The notes under the pieces: generated by a model
Seen by the model: the letters and a program-made list of their open reading frames with translations, nothing else
Databases searched by the model: none
What the model was told of the DNA's origin: nothing
Origin: Anthoceros angustus
Lineage: Eukaryota > Streptophyta > Anthocerotopsida > Anthocerotales > Anthocerotaceae
Length of the DNA stretch: 64,000 nucleotides
Direction of reading: 5' to 3'
NCBI GenBank assembly: GCA_010909165.1
Contig: VJWM01000205.1
Location: 62,001-126,000, forward strand
Shown here: one piece after another, positions 54,687 through 64,000 of the stretch
Layout: each line of letters starts with the position of its first letter
Position numbering within the stretch: position 1 is the first letter of the stretch
Program-made: the position numbers and the translations under genes

Positions 54687-56340
54687 ATGGGGCCCAAGAA
54701 GGCGACGGAAGTGTGGGAGCCCTGGCGCTTGGTGGAACGAAACATCGTCACCAAACGCTATCCTGACTTTGGACCTTGGCTGGAGGAGGCAGAGGAGTTG
54801 GTAGAAGACTGGCACTGGATATCTTCCAGGCTGTCTGGACCTTCGATAGCGTCGCTCTGGTCTGAGAATACGCTCGGAAAATGTTGGCGGTAGCGAACAA
54901 GGAGGTCCGCTCCAAGAGTCTGAGGGAGGACCCCAAGAGGTGGACCGTGGAGGTCCTGAGGGCGGTTTACAATCACCCAGTTGAAGAAATTGGGCGCGTA
55001 GTCCCGGAGCCCCTTAAGGTGAGGGGGAAGGTGGAAGCAGCAAGGGCGGCGCTCTTGAGGCCGGGGACGCAGCGGTCCTCAAACGGTTGGTTGATATCGG
55101 ACCTGCTGGACAGGCGGGTGAGGCGGTGGCGAAGGTCGCCGTCCTTTGGAACATGCCGCCACCCGTCGGGTTCAGTGGGCAGCGTAGTCTGTGATTAGGC
55201 TGGCGTCGACGCCAGCTCCCTCCCGTGGCGCCTCTTCCATGGCGGCAACCACACCCCAAGGATCTGTCCCCAGGAGAGGTAAGAGGGCTAGCTCCAGGAC
55301 CCCCTCATCACTTTCAAGCCCCAAGAGAAGACGGGCGGAGAAGGAGTTAGCGGCCAAGAGGGCCAAGGAGGTGGAAGGTTCGGACCAGAACACTTAGGAC
55401 CTGAGGGTCCTGATTAGGTACGGAGATCCCAGTCCGGCCTCCTCGGACAGATGGGGTCCTTAGCAGAGATGCCCGCGCCCACGACAAACTTCTGGTGCCT
55501 CCCAGTGGCCGTGGGGAGACACGGTGAGTCTTGCAAGTCATGGACGGTATGCTCAGGCCTCTGCAGCAGCGGAAGACCCGAAGTGGAGGCCACCAGGAGG
55601 CGGATGGTGCCTCGAGGGGTGGAGGCGGCCCAAGCGGGGAAGAAGGCGAGTCCTCGCGAGAATCGAGGAGGCGTCGGGCGGCGGAGGAGGCAGTCCATTC
55701 AACAAGATCGGACCAAGATCCTTGGTGTCAATCAGTGGAAACAAGCAGAGGCAAAGCGAGGACCTTGACGGAGAAGTGGCCGGAGGAGGCCGAGCCGGGA
55801 GGCAGCAGGCTAGGGACTCATGAGGCCTCGGCGAGCAACGCCAAGCTGGGAGGCTCGGGGAAGGCGGCGGAGGCGGCGGAGGCGGCAAGCAGGCGAGGAC
55901 CACTCAGGATCGGGATGGAGGTGGAGGCGGCGGAGGCGGCCTGCCAACTTGAAGGCGAGCGGATGGCGGGCAGCACGAACAAGCCGTCAGAGGAGAGGGA
56001 GGCCAACAACCGGGAGATGGAGGATCTCCGAACGGTCAAGGACGGAGGCGGCGAGATGGAAGACCGCAAGGAGACTTTGGGCTGACTCAAGTGGACCGTG
56101 GAGCAGGGACCTCTAAGGAAGAATTGAGGACCACGAAGGCAGGAGATAGAGCTCCGGCTCTGTTGGAGGCGAAGAGGTGGCGAACAAGGAGTAGGACGCC
56201 GAAAGGGAGAAAGACTTGGATGAAGCAAGAGCCGGGAGCCGGACCGCCTAGGAAGGAGAGGTGCGAGAAGTGACGAGGCATCTTTGGCGGCCTCAAGAGA
56301 TTCCGGCTCCAGTTGCGAGCTTTGCGATAGATGGCGGAGC
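54687..56340 (+). pseudogene. U3 protein relic, plus-family unit 1
   Basis: Best-preserved start of this protein: MGPKKATEVWEPWRLVERNI, VTKRYPDFGPWLEEAEELVE, then in another frame NKEVRSKSLREDPKRWTVEV, VYNHPVEEIGRVVPEPLKVR, NGWLISDLLD, and after shifts RRGKRASSRTPSSLSSPKRR, AEKELAAKRAKEVEGSDQNT, MPAPTTNFWCLP, RHGESC, RPEVEATRRRM and NKIGPRS. The order matches the minus-strand LTR coding region segment by segment. The ATG follows CAGAACAAGAGGAACACAAC. The SSPKRRRAEKELAAKRAKE stretch is a basic, probably coiled region. The frame breaks several times. Confidence 0.55.
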
Positions 56341-56445
56341 TTCAAGCGCCCGGCGTCCTGCGAGTAGCTTGCGCCACTGACTGGGCGACTCGGCGGAGAG
56401 AGGAGAGTTGAGCCTCAACCCTCGGCGGAACAAGAGGAACACAAC

Positions 56446-58395
56446 AATGGGGCCCAAGAAGGCGGCGGAAGTGTGGGAGCCACAGGCGCTTGGTGGCGAA
56501 ACATCGTCACGCTATCACGACTTTGGACCTTGGAGGAGGCGAGGAGTTGGTAGAAGGCAGCCTTTGGATATCTTCCAGTATGCGGACCTTCGATAGCGTC
56601 GCTCAGTGCGAGAATACGCTCGGAAAATGTTGGCGGTGGCGAACAAGGAGGTCCGCTCAAGAGTGAGGAGGACCCCAAGAGGTGGGCCGTGGAGGTCCCG
56701 AGTGATTTACAATCACCCGAGTTGAAGAAATTGGGCGTAGTCCGGAGCCTTAAGGTGAGGGGAAGGTGGAAGCGCAAGGCGCTCTTGAGGCCGGGGGCCT
56801 TGGTCCTCAAGCAGTTGGTTGATATCGGACTGCTGGACGAGGCGGGTGAGGCGTGGCGAAGGTCATCGTCCTTTGGAACATCTTGGCCACCCGCTTAGGC
56901 GGGGTTCAGCCGGGGCAGATAGTCTGTGATTAGGCTGGCGTCGCGACCGCCAGCTCCCTCCCCGTGGACGCCTCTTCCACTGGCAGCAACCACACCGAGA
57001 TCCCTGTCCCCAACCGGGAGAGGTAAGAGGGCTAGCTCCAGGACCCCCTCATCACTTTCAAGCCCCAAGAGAAGACGGGCGGAGAAGGAGTTAGCGGCCA
57101 AGAGGGCCAAGGAGGTGGAAGGTTCGGACGAGAACACTTAGGACACGAGGTCTGATTCGTCTGAGATCCCAGTCCGGCCTCCTCGGACAGATGGGGTCCT
57201 TAGCAGACGAGAGATGCCAGCCTGACAAACTTCACAGGTGCCTCCCAGTGGGTGTGAGGAGACACAGGCAGTCTTGGCCGTCATGGACGGTATGCTGGGG
57301 CCTCTGCAGCGAAGACCCGAAGTGGAGGCCACCAGAGGCGGATGGTGCTGCTCGGTCAGTGGAGGCGGCCAGGAAGAAGGCGAGTCCCGAGAATCGAGGA
57401 GGAAGCGTCGGGCGGCGAGAGGGAGGCAGTCCATTCAACAAGATCGGACCAAGATCCTTGTCGCGACAGTGAAGCAAGCGCAGAGGCCCAAGCAAAGGCG
57501 AGGACCTTGACGGAGAAGTGGCCGGAGGAGGCCGGGAAGCCGAGGCAGCGAGCAGGCTAGGGACTCGGTGAGGCAGCTCGGCGAGCAACGCCAAGCTGGG
57601 AGGCTCGGGAAGGCGGCAGGAGCCGGCCGTGCAAGCAGGCGAGGACCCACTCGGAGGTCGAGAGGAGGGAGGCGGCGGAGGCGGCCTGCCAACTTGAAGG
57701 CGAGCGGATGGCGGGCAGCACGAACAAGCCGTCAGAGGAGAGGGAGGCCAACAACCGGGAGATGGAGGATCTCCGAACGGTCAAGGACGGAGGCGGCGAG
57801 ATGGAAGACCGCAAGGAGACTTTGGGCTGACTCAAGTGGACCGTGGAGCAGGGACCTCTAAGGAAGAATTGAGGACCACGAAGGCAGGAGATAGAGCTCC
57901 GGCTCTGTTGGAGGCGAAGAGGTGGCGAAACAAGGAGTAGGACGCCGAAAGGGAGAAAGACTTGGATGAAGCAAGAGCCGGGAGCCGGACCGCCTAGGAA
58001 GGAGAGGTGCGAGAAGGAGGCATCTTTGGCGGCCTCAAGAGATTCCGGCTCCAGTTGCGAGCTTTGCGATAGATGGCGGAGCTTCAAGCAGGATGAATGG
58101 TAGGGCAAGAGCTCTAAGCGAGCAAAAGTTCTTTGGTCCAGTGCAGGCGGCGGAGGCGGCGGAAGGAGAACGCCATGGCGTGGTTAAATGCGAAGCGGAG
58201 GCGGAGCACGCGGAGCGACCTACTACCACGCCGAGCTCCTTAAGGCCTTGGAGGTCCCGTCAAATCGACGGACCTCCGGATGGATCAGAGGGAGGGGGAG
58301 GAGATGAAGGTCCCGGGGATAGTACAGCCACTGGGACCTTAGTAGCGCTATTCGGGGACAAGGGCAGCAGCGGGGAGGAGCCTCAGGAGGAGTAG
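56446..58395 (+). pseudogene. U3 protein relic, plus-family unit 2
   Basis: Begins MGPKKAAEVWEP and repeats the same segments as unit 1 with more small deletions. It then continues past the point where unit 1 stops, adding RPTTTPSSLRPWRSRQIDGP, PDGSEGGGGDEGPGDSTATG and TLVALFGDKGSSGEEPQEE, which ends at TAG (58393-58395) and is the apparent C terminus. The tail is Gly/Glu/Ser-rich. Confidence 0.5.
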
Positions 58396-58557
58396 GACGA
58401 GGCAGACACAACGAGGCATGAGGTAAGCCGGCCGCAACCCTCCAGGGAAGGCGAGGGGCAGGGGCCCCGAAGGGGTGGAAGAAATCAGGAGACCCGAGGC
58501 AGTGAGGGGTCCGATGGCGAGGACGGACCCCGGTGGAGAAGTTCAAGGGCATGTGAG

Positions 58558-58852
58558 TCCACGAGGTCCGGACTTAAATAAGACGGACCGAGGTCGGACT
58601 TGAAATAAGACCGGACCGAGGTCCGGACTTGAAATAAGACGGACCGAGGTCCGAACCCAGTCGAGGCTGGACCACGAGGTCCGGACTCGGAAATAGGCGG
58701 ACCAGTCCGGACTCAGTCGAGGCCGGACCCGAGGTCCGGACTCAGTCGAGTGGACCCAGGTCAGGACTCCAGTCGAGACCCGAGGTCCAGGACTCAGTCG
58801 AGGCCGGACCCCGAGTCCGGACTCAGTCGAGGCCGGACGAGGTCCGGACTCG
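58558..58852 (+). repeat. GTCCGGACTC minisatellite, unit 2
   Basis: About ten copies of a roughly 29-bp unit of the form GAGGTCCGGACTCAGTCGAG plus GCCGGACCC, preceded by GACTTGAAATAAGACGGACC variants. Confidence 0.85.
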
Positions 58853-58920
58853 GGAGGGGAATCACCACCGACCGCCAAAGTGAGCGTCACCGTGGTCCCA
58901 CAGGTGGACCCACTCGGAGG

Positions 58921-59900
58921 TCGAGAGGACGGAGAGGGAGGCAGTCCATTCAACAAGATCGGACCAAGATCAACCCGGTGTCTTAGCTGAAGCGCAGAGG
59001 CCCAAGCAAAGGCGAGGACCTTTGCGAGACGGACCCCGGTGGAGGGAGGAGAGGAGGAAGCGAGCAGGCTAGGGACTCGGTGAGGCAGCTCGGCGGCAAC
59101 ACCTGGGAGGCTCGGGAAGGGGCGCGGAAGCCGGCAGCAGCGAGCGAGGACCACTACGGGCGGGATCGGACCGGTGGAGGCGGCGGAGGCGGCGGAGGCG
59201 GCGGAGGCGGCGGAGGCGGCGGAGGCGGAGGCGGCGAGAGGAGAGGGAGGCCAACTGGCGGAGATGGAGGATCTCAGGCCACGGTGCAAAGGGCGGAGGC
59301 GGCGAGATGGAAGACCGCAAGGAGACTTTGGGCTGACTCAAGTGGCAAGTGGGCAGGCAGGGACCTCTAAGGAAGAATTGAGGACCACGAAGGCAGGAGA
59401 TAAAGCTCGGCTCTGTTGGAGGCGAAGAGGTGAAAACAAGGAGTAGGGGCGTCGCGAGGGAGAAAGACTTGGATGAAGCAAGGAAGCGGAGTAGGACCGC
59501 TAGGAAGGAGAACGAGTAGCCGGAGGCATCTTTGGCGGCCTCGAGATTCCGGCTCCGGTTGCCGAGCTTTGCGATAGATGGCGGGCTTAGGATGAATGGT
59601 AGGGCAAGAGCTCTAAGCGAGCAAAAGTTCTTTGGTCAGTGCGGCCAGGCGAAAGGCGGAGAGGAGGAAGCAGCGCCGTGCGTAAGTTGGCGGTGCGAGA
59701 AGCGGAGGCAGCAGCGGGGCGACCTACTACCACGCCGAGCTCCTTAAGGCCTTGGAGGTCCCGTCAAATCAGCGGACCTCCGGATGGATCGAGAGGAGGG
59801 AGGAGATGAAGGTCCGGGGATAGTCGTACTGGGACCTTAGTAGCGCTATTCGGGGACAAGGGCAGCGGGGAGGCCTCGGGAGGAGTAGGGCAGGCCCAGG
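58921..59900 (+). pseudogene. U3 protein relic, plus-family unit 3 (second half only)
   Basis: Starts directly at GAGGCAGTCCATTCAACAAG, so it lacks the N-terminal EVWEPW half. It contains the (GGCGGA)n run and the PSSLRPWRSRQ-type tail in broken frames. Confidence 0.45.
59172..59236 (+). repeat. (GGCGGA)n microsatellite
   Basis: An almost perfect run of about ten hexamers, coding Ala-Glu repeats in the sense frame. Shorter GGAGGCGG runs occur at 55865, 57670, 58146 and 60930-60990. Confidence 0.95.
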
Positions 59901-60039
59901 CAGCGAGGCATGAGGTAAGCCGGCCGCAACCCTCCGGGGAAGGCGAGGGGCCGAAGGGGTGAGAAGAAATCAGGAGACCCGAGGCAGTGAGGGGTCCGAT
60001 GGCGAGGACGGACCCCGGTGGAAGTTCAAGGGCATGTGA

Positions 60040-60342
60040 GTCGGACCACGAGGTCGGACTTGAAATAAGGCCGGACCACAGGGTGGGACTTGAAATAAGA
60101 CGGACCACGAGGTCGGGACGTAAGACGGACCACGAGGTCCGAACCCAGTCGAGGCTGGACCACGAGGTCCGGACTCGAAATAGGCGGACCAGTCCGGACT
60201 CAGTCGAGGCGGACCCGAGGTCCGGACTCAGTCGAGGCCGGACCCCGAGTCCGGACTCAGTCAGTGGACCCGAGGTCAGGACTCAGTCGAGGCCGGACCC
60301 CGGTCCAGGACTCAGTCGAGGCCGGACCCAGGTCCGGACTCG
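60040..60342 (+). repeat. GTCCGGACTC minisatellite, unit 3
   Basis: Same repeat as 58558-58852, about ten units. Confidence 0.85.
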
Positions 60343-60649
60343 GGAGGAGAGGAATCACCACCTGCTCGGAGCGATGCTGGTGGTCCACAGGCGAGGACCC
60401 ACTCGGAGGTCGAGAGGACGGAGGGGATGTGGTGGTTACAGCAGTTGTCGGACCGCCCTTGATAGCTCAACAGCGAGTCTCGGGAAGGAAGGGCCCGCCT
60501 CGCGGATCATCGATTAGGTGCGCCCTATCGAGAGCTAGGATTGGGCCACCAGTATGAACCAAGGCACTCCAGCCCCACCGCCAGGCGAGATAGGCGGAAT
60601 AGAGAATACTAGGTGGCGAGCTAGGGCACATTGGTGCTACCTCGAGAAT

Positions 60650-60850
60650 AGAGTGTAATAAAGGCGCCGCCCTTGGGCGTAGTATAAGAGGCGGGGCTGC
60701 TCTAGTAAAACATCTTTTTCTTGGGGTGGAATCTGCGTTTCCTTATAGACCCTTGTGCGTCTTTGCTAACGTGAGTCTGAGTCATTGGGCGGGCACGGCC
60801 CCAAGAGATTGATCAAGGTCCCGTGGCCGGACCCTAACGTGTGGTGGTGT
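60650..60850 (+). promoter_or_regulatory. Plus-family LTR promoter, unit 3
   Basis: GTGTAATAAAGGCGCC, then TATA box GTATAAGAG (60682-60690), then TAGTAAAACATC as the likely start, CTTGCTAACGTGAGTC-like sequence and GAGATTGATCAAGGTCCC. The order equals that of the minus-strand LTR promoters. Confidence 0.6.
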
Positions 60851-60975
60851 GCGGGCGAATGATCGAGACCCTTGCTCTTCCACAGTAGGGGACCCCGGTC
60901 GGACTTGAAATAAGACGGACCACGAAGGCAGGCGGAGGCGGCGGAGGTCGGACTCGGGAGGCGGAGGCGGCGGAG

Positions 60976-62740
60976 GCGGAGGCGGCGGAGGTCCGCTCAA
61001 GAGTGAGGAGGACCCCAAGAGGTGGGCCGTGGAGGTCCCGAGTGATTTACAATCACCCGAGTTGAAGAAATTGGGCGTAGTCGGAGCCTTAAGGTGAGGG
61101 GAAGGTGGAAGCGCAAGGCGCTCTTGAGGCCGGGGGCCTTGGTCCTCAAGCAGTTGGTTGATATCGGACTGCTGGACGAGGCGGGTGAGGCGTGGCGAAG
61201 GTCATCGTCCTTTGGAACATCTTGGCCACCCGCTTAGGCGGGGTTCAGCCGGGCAGATAGTCTGTGATTAGGCTGGCGTCGCGGCCAGCTCCCTCCCGTG
61301 GGCGCCTCTTCCACTGGCGGCAACCACACCGAGATCCCTGTCCCCACCGGAGAGGTAAGAGGGCTAGCTCAGGACCCCTCATCACTTTCAAGCCCCAAGA
61401 GAAGGCAGGCGGAGAAGGAGTTAGCGGCCAAGAGGGCCAAGGAGGTGGAAGGTTCGGACGAGAACACTTAGGACACGAGGTCTGATTCGTCTGAGATCCC
61501 AGTCCGGCCTCCTCGGACAGATGGGGTCCTTAGCAGACGAGAGATGCCAGCCTGACAAACTTCACAGGTGCCTCCCAGTGGGTGTGAGGAGACACAGGCA
61601 GTCTTGGCCGTCATGGACGGTATGCTGGGGCCTCTGCAGCGAAGACCCGAAGTGGAGGCCACCAGAGGCGGATGGTGCTGCTCGGTCAGTGGGCGTGGCC
61701 AGGAAGAAGGCGAGTCCCGAGAATCGAGGAGGAAGCGTCGGGCGGCGAGAGGGAGGCAGTCCATTCAACAAGATCGGACCAAGATCCTTGTCGCGACAGT
61801 GAAGCAAGCGCAGAGGCCCAAGCAAAGGCGAGGACCTTGACGGAGAAGTGGCCGGAGGAGGCCGGGAAGCCGAGGCAGCGAGCAGGCTAGGGACTCGGTG
61901 AGGCAGCTCGGCGAGCAACGCCAAGCTGGGAGGCTCGGGAAGGCGCGGGAAGCCGGCCGCAACCCTCCGGGGAAGGCGAGGACCACTACGGCGGGATCGG
62001 ACCGGTGGAGGGAGGCGGCAAGCGGCAACTTGAAGGCGAGCAGATGGCGTGCGGGCGAGCACAGACAAGCCGTCAGAGAGGAGAGGAGGCCAACAACCGG
62101 GAGATGGAGGATCTCCGCAGACAAAGGACGGAGGCGGCGGCGAGATGGAAGACCGCAAGGAGACTTTGGGCTACGGTCGTGGAGGAGGCAGGGACCTCTA
62201 AGGAAGAATTGAGGACCACGAAGGCAGGAGATAGAGCGGCTCCGGCTACATTGGAGGCGAAGAGGTGGGGCGGCGAAACAAGGAGTAGGGGCGTCGGAAG
62301 GAGAAAGACTTGGATGAAGCAAGGGAGCGGAGTGCGGACCGCCTAGGAAGGAGAGGTGCGAGGTGAGGAGGCATCTTTGGCGGCCTCAAGAGATTCCGGC
62401 TCCGTTGCCGAGCTGCGATAGATGGCGGAGCTTCAAGCAGGATGAATGGTAGGGCAAGAGCTCTAGAAGCGAGCAAAAGTTCTTTGGTCCAGTGCAGGCG
62501 GCGGCGGAAGGAGGCAGCTGCGCCATGGCGTAAGTTGGCGGTGCGAAGCAGGCGGAGGCGGAGCACGCAGCGACCTACTACCAGCTCCTTAAGGCCTTGG
62601 AGGTCCCGTCAAATCGACGGACCTCCGGATGGATCGAGAGGAGGGAGGAGATGAAGGTCCGGGGATAGTCGTGTGGGACCTTAGTAGCGCTATTCGGGGA
62701 CAAGGGCGGGAGGAGCCTCAGGAGGAGTAGGACGAGGCAG
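60976..62740 (+). pseudogene. U3 protein relic, plus-family unit 4
   Basis: Enters the protein at GAGGTCCGCTCAAGAGTG (the EVRSK point), so it lacks the EVWEPW start. It then repeats unit 2 almost base for base to beyond 61900 before diverging, and ends with the PSSLRPWRSRQIDGPPDGS tail. Confidence 0.45.
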
Positions 62741-62893
62741 ACACAACGAGGCATGAGGTAAGCCGGCCGCAACCCTCCAGGGAAGGCAGGGACGAGGGCC
62801 CCGAAGGGGTTGGAGAAGAAATCAGGAGACCCGAGGCCGGTGGGTCCGATGGCGAGACGGACCCCCAGGTGGAGAAGTTCAAGGGCATGTGAG

Positions 62894-63207
62894 TCCGGAC
62901 CCTGAGGTCCGGACTTCGGAAATAAGACCGGACCCTGAGGTCCGGACTTCGGAAATAAGACCGGACCGAGGTCCGGACTTGAAATAAGACGGACCGAGGT
63001 CCGAACCCAGTCGAGGCTGGACCACGAGGTCCGGACTCGGAATAGGCGGACCAGGTCCGGACTCAGTCGAGGCGGACCCGAGGTCCGGACTCAGTCGAGG
63101 CTGGACCACGAGGTCCGGACTCAGTCAGTGGACCCGAGGTCCGACTCAGTCGAGGCTGGACCCGAGGTCCGGACTCAGTCGAGGCGGACCCGAGGTCCGG
63201 ACTCGGG
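62894..63207 (+). repeat. GTCCGGACTC minisatellite, unit 4
   Basis: Third plus-strand block, with GACCCTGAGGTCCGGACTTC units at its start and GTCCGGACTCAGTCGAGG units after. Confidence 0.85.
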
Positions 63208-63514
63208 AGGAGAGGAATCACCACCGACCGCCAAAGTGAGCGTCACCGCTGGTGGTCCCACAGGTGGACCCACTCGGAGGTCGAGAGGACGGAGAGGGGA
63301 TGTGGTGGTTACAGCGGTTGTCGGACCGCCAGAGCTCAACGAGTCTCGGGAAGGAAGGGCCCGCCTCGCGGATCATCGATTAGTGCGCCCTATCGAGAGC
63401 TAGGATTGGGCCACCAGTATGAACCAAGGCACTCCAGCCCCACCGCCAGGCGAGATAGGCGGAATAGAGAATACTAGGTGGCGAGCTAGGGCACATTGGG
63501 CTACCTCGATAGAG

Positions 63515-63720
63515 TGTAATAAAGACGCCGCCCTTGGGCGTAGTATAAGAGGGCCGGGGCTGCTCTAGTAAAGCATCTTTTTCTTGGGGTGGATACCGCG
63601 TTTCCTTGTAGACCCTTGTGCGTCTTTGCTAACGTGAGTCCTGAGTCATTGGGCAGGCACGACAGCCCCAAAGAGATTGATCAAGGTCCTGGTGACGGAC
63701 CCTAACGTGTGGTGGTGTGT
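63515..63720 (+). promoter_or_regulatory. Plus-family LTR promoter, unit 4
   Basis: GTGTAATAAAGACGCC, TATA box GTATAAGAG (63543-63551), TAGTAAAGCATC start region, GCTAACGTGAGTCC and GATTGATCAAGGTCC. Nearly identical to 60650-60850. Confidence 0.6.
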
Positions 63721-63846
63721 GCAGGGGCGAATGATCAGAGACCCTTGCTCTTCCACAGCCGGGGACCGACGTTGGACGGACCGAAAGCAGCGTGAGCGGT
63801 GGAACTCGGGAGGCGTATGGAGCCGGACGGAGGCATGGTAGAGCGG

Positions 63847-64000
63847 CGGAGGCGGGCACGGGCAGCCTACTACCAGCTCCTTAAGGCCTTGGAGGTCCCG
63901 TCAAATCGAGCGGACCTCATGGATCGAGAGGAGGGAGGAGATGAAGGTCCGGGGATAGTCGTACTGGGACCTTAGTAGCGCTATTCGGGGACAAGGGCGT
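63847..64000 (+). mobile_element. Plus-family unit 5 (cut by window end)
   Basis: Joins at GCGGAGGCGGGCACGGGCAG into the tail region (CTACTACCAGCTCCTTAAGG), matching 62572 onward. It continues beyond the window. Confidence 0.6.

Larger units (their letters stand above)
54445..64000 (+). mobile_element. Tandem, rearranged U3-type LTR units of a related Ty3/gypsy family (plus orientation)
   Basis: Five head-to-tail units, opposite in orientation to the main array: about 54565-56338, 56339-58920, 58921-60975, 60976-63846 and 63847 to the window end. They carry the same kind of coding region, a GTCCGGAC repeat block and, in two units, the TATA promoter. No gag, pol, PBS or LTR terminus is visible. 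Unit joins fall at short shared G/A-rich strings (GAGCTTCAAGC; GGACGGAGAGGG; GGCGGAGGTCCGCTC; GCGGAGGCGG), pointing to microhomology-driven duplication or assembly rearrangement. Confidence 0.65.

Noticed and set aside
58558-58852. CRISPR-like regular repeats
   Set aside because: Repeats with a constant core and about 20-bp intervals, but the intervals are themselves repeats, not unique spacers. The setting is a eukaryotic LTR.
1-64000. tRNA and rRNA genes
   Set aside because: No cloverleaf with matching A and B boxes and no rRNA core sequence was recognised by eye. A covariance-model scan would be needed to exclude tRNAs or their fragments.

Overview
The window is nuclear DNA of a green plant (streptophyte). 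It carries a 19-exon organellar phage-type RNA polymerase gene with GT-AG introns, a plant-type malonyl-CoA synthetase and an F-box/kelch gene. These sit in AT-rich intergenic DNA followed by more than 40 kb of nested transposable elements. A psq/DDE (pogo-like) transposase and a beta-class DNA-methylase relic fit a non-seed land plant (bryophyte, lycophyte or fern) better than a flowering plant, but that placement is inference and the species is not identifiable from what I can see.

Layout. 1-4.4 kb: decayed mobile or gene relics (DNA-methylase-like pseudogene, 3' end of a LINE), several GC-rich perfect palindromes and a minisatellite. 6.3-8.1 kb, minus: malonyl-CoA synthetase (AAE13-like), complete except for one missing base. 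8.6-13.1 kb: AT-rich DNA with many two-copy tandem duplications of 38-154 bp and a RING-finger relic. 13.4-18.3 kb, plus: an intact RPOT gene (1017 codons plus stop; all exon phases fit). 18.4-19.3 kb, minus: an F-box/kelch gene, tail to tail with RPOT. 21.7-53.7 kb: a pogo-like transposase pseudogene split in its DDE domain by a 30.8-kb Ty3/gypsy array on the minus strand. 54.4-64 kb: rearranged tandem copies of a related long-LTR (U3) sequence in the opposite, plus, orientation.

The retroelement array (22697-53480) reads LTR1 - internal A - LTR2 - internal B - LTR3 (truncated) - internal fragment - LTR4. The outermost LTR ends are TGTGG...CCACA. They are flanked by one 5-bp target-site duplication (ATGTC), and the two transposase halves meet exactly at that site. 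Each internal region carries gag, DTG protease, reverse transcriptase, RNase H and integrase relics in the usual Ty3/gypsy order, a PBS of the TGGCGC..CCGGG type and a polypurine tract. All copies are broken by many small indels.

The most unusual observation is that the LTRs are very long (about 4.3 kb) and that their U3 part carries a sense protein-coding region, upstream of a GTCCGGAC-repeat block and the TATA box. The same protein segment occurs in the oppositely oriented family at 54-64 kb. The nucleotide differences between the two families over its best-preserved stretch fall at synonymous third positions, which argues for past selection on the protein. I know of no named family for it.
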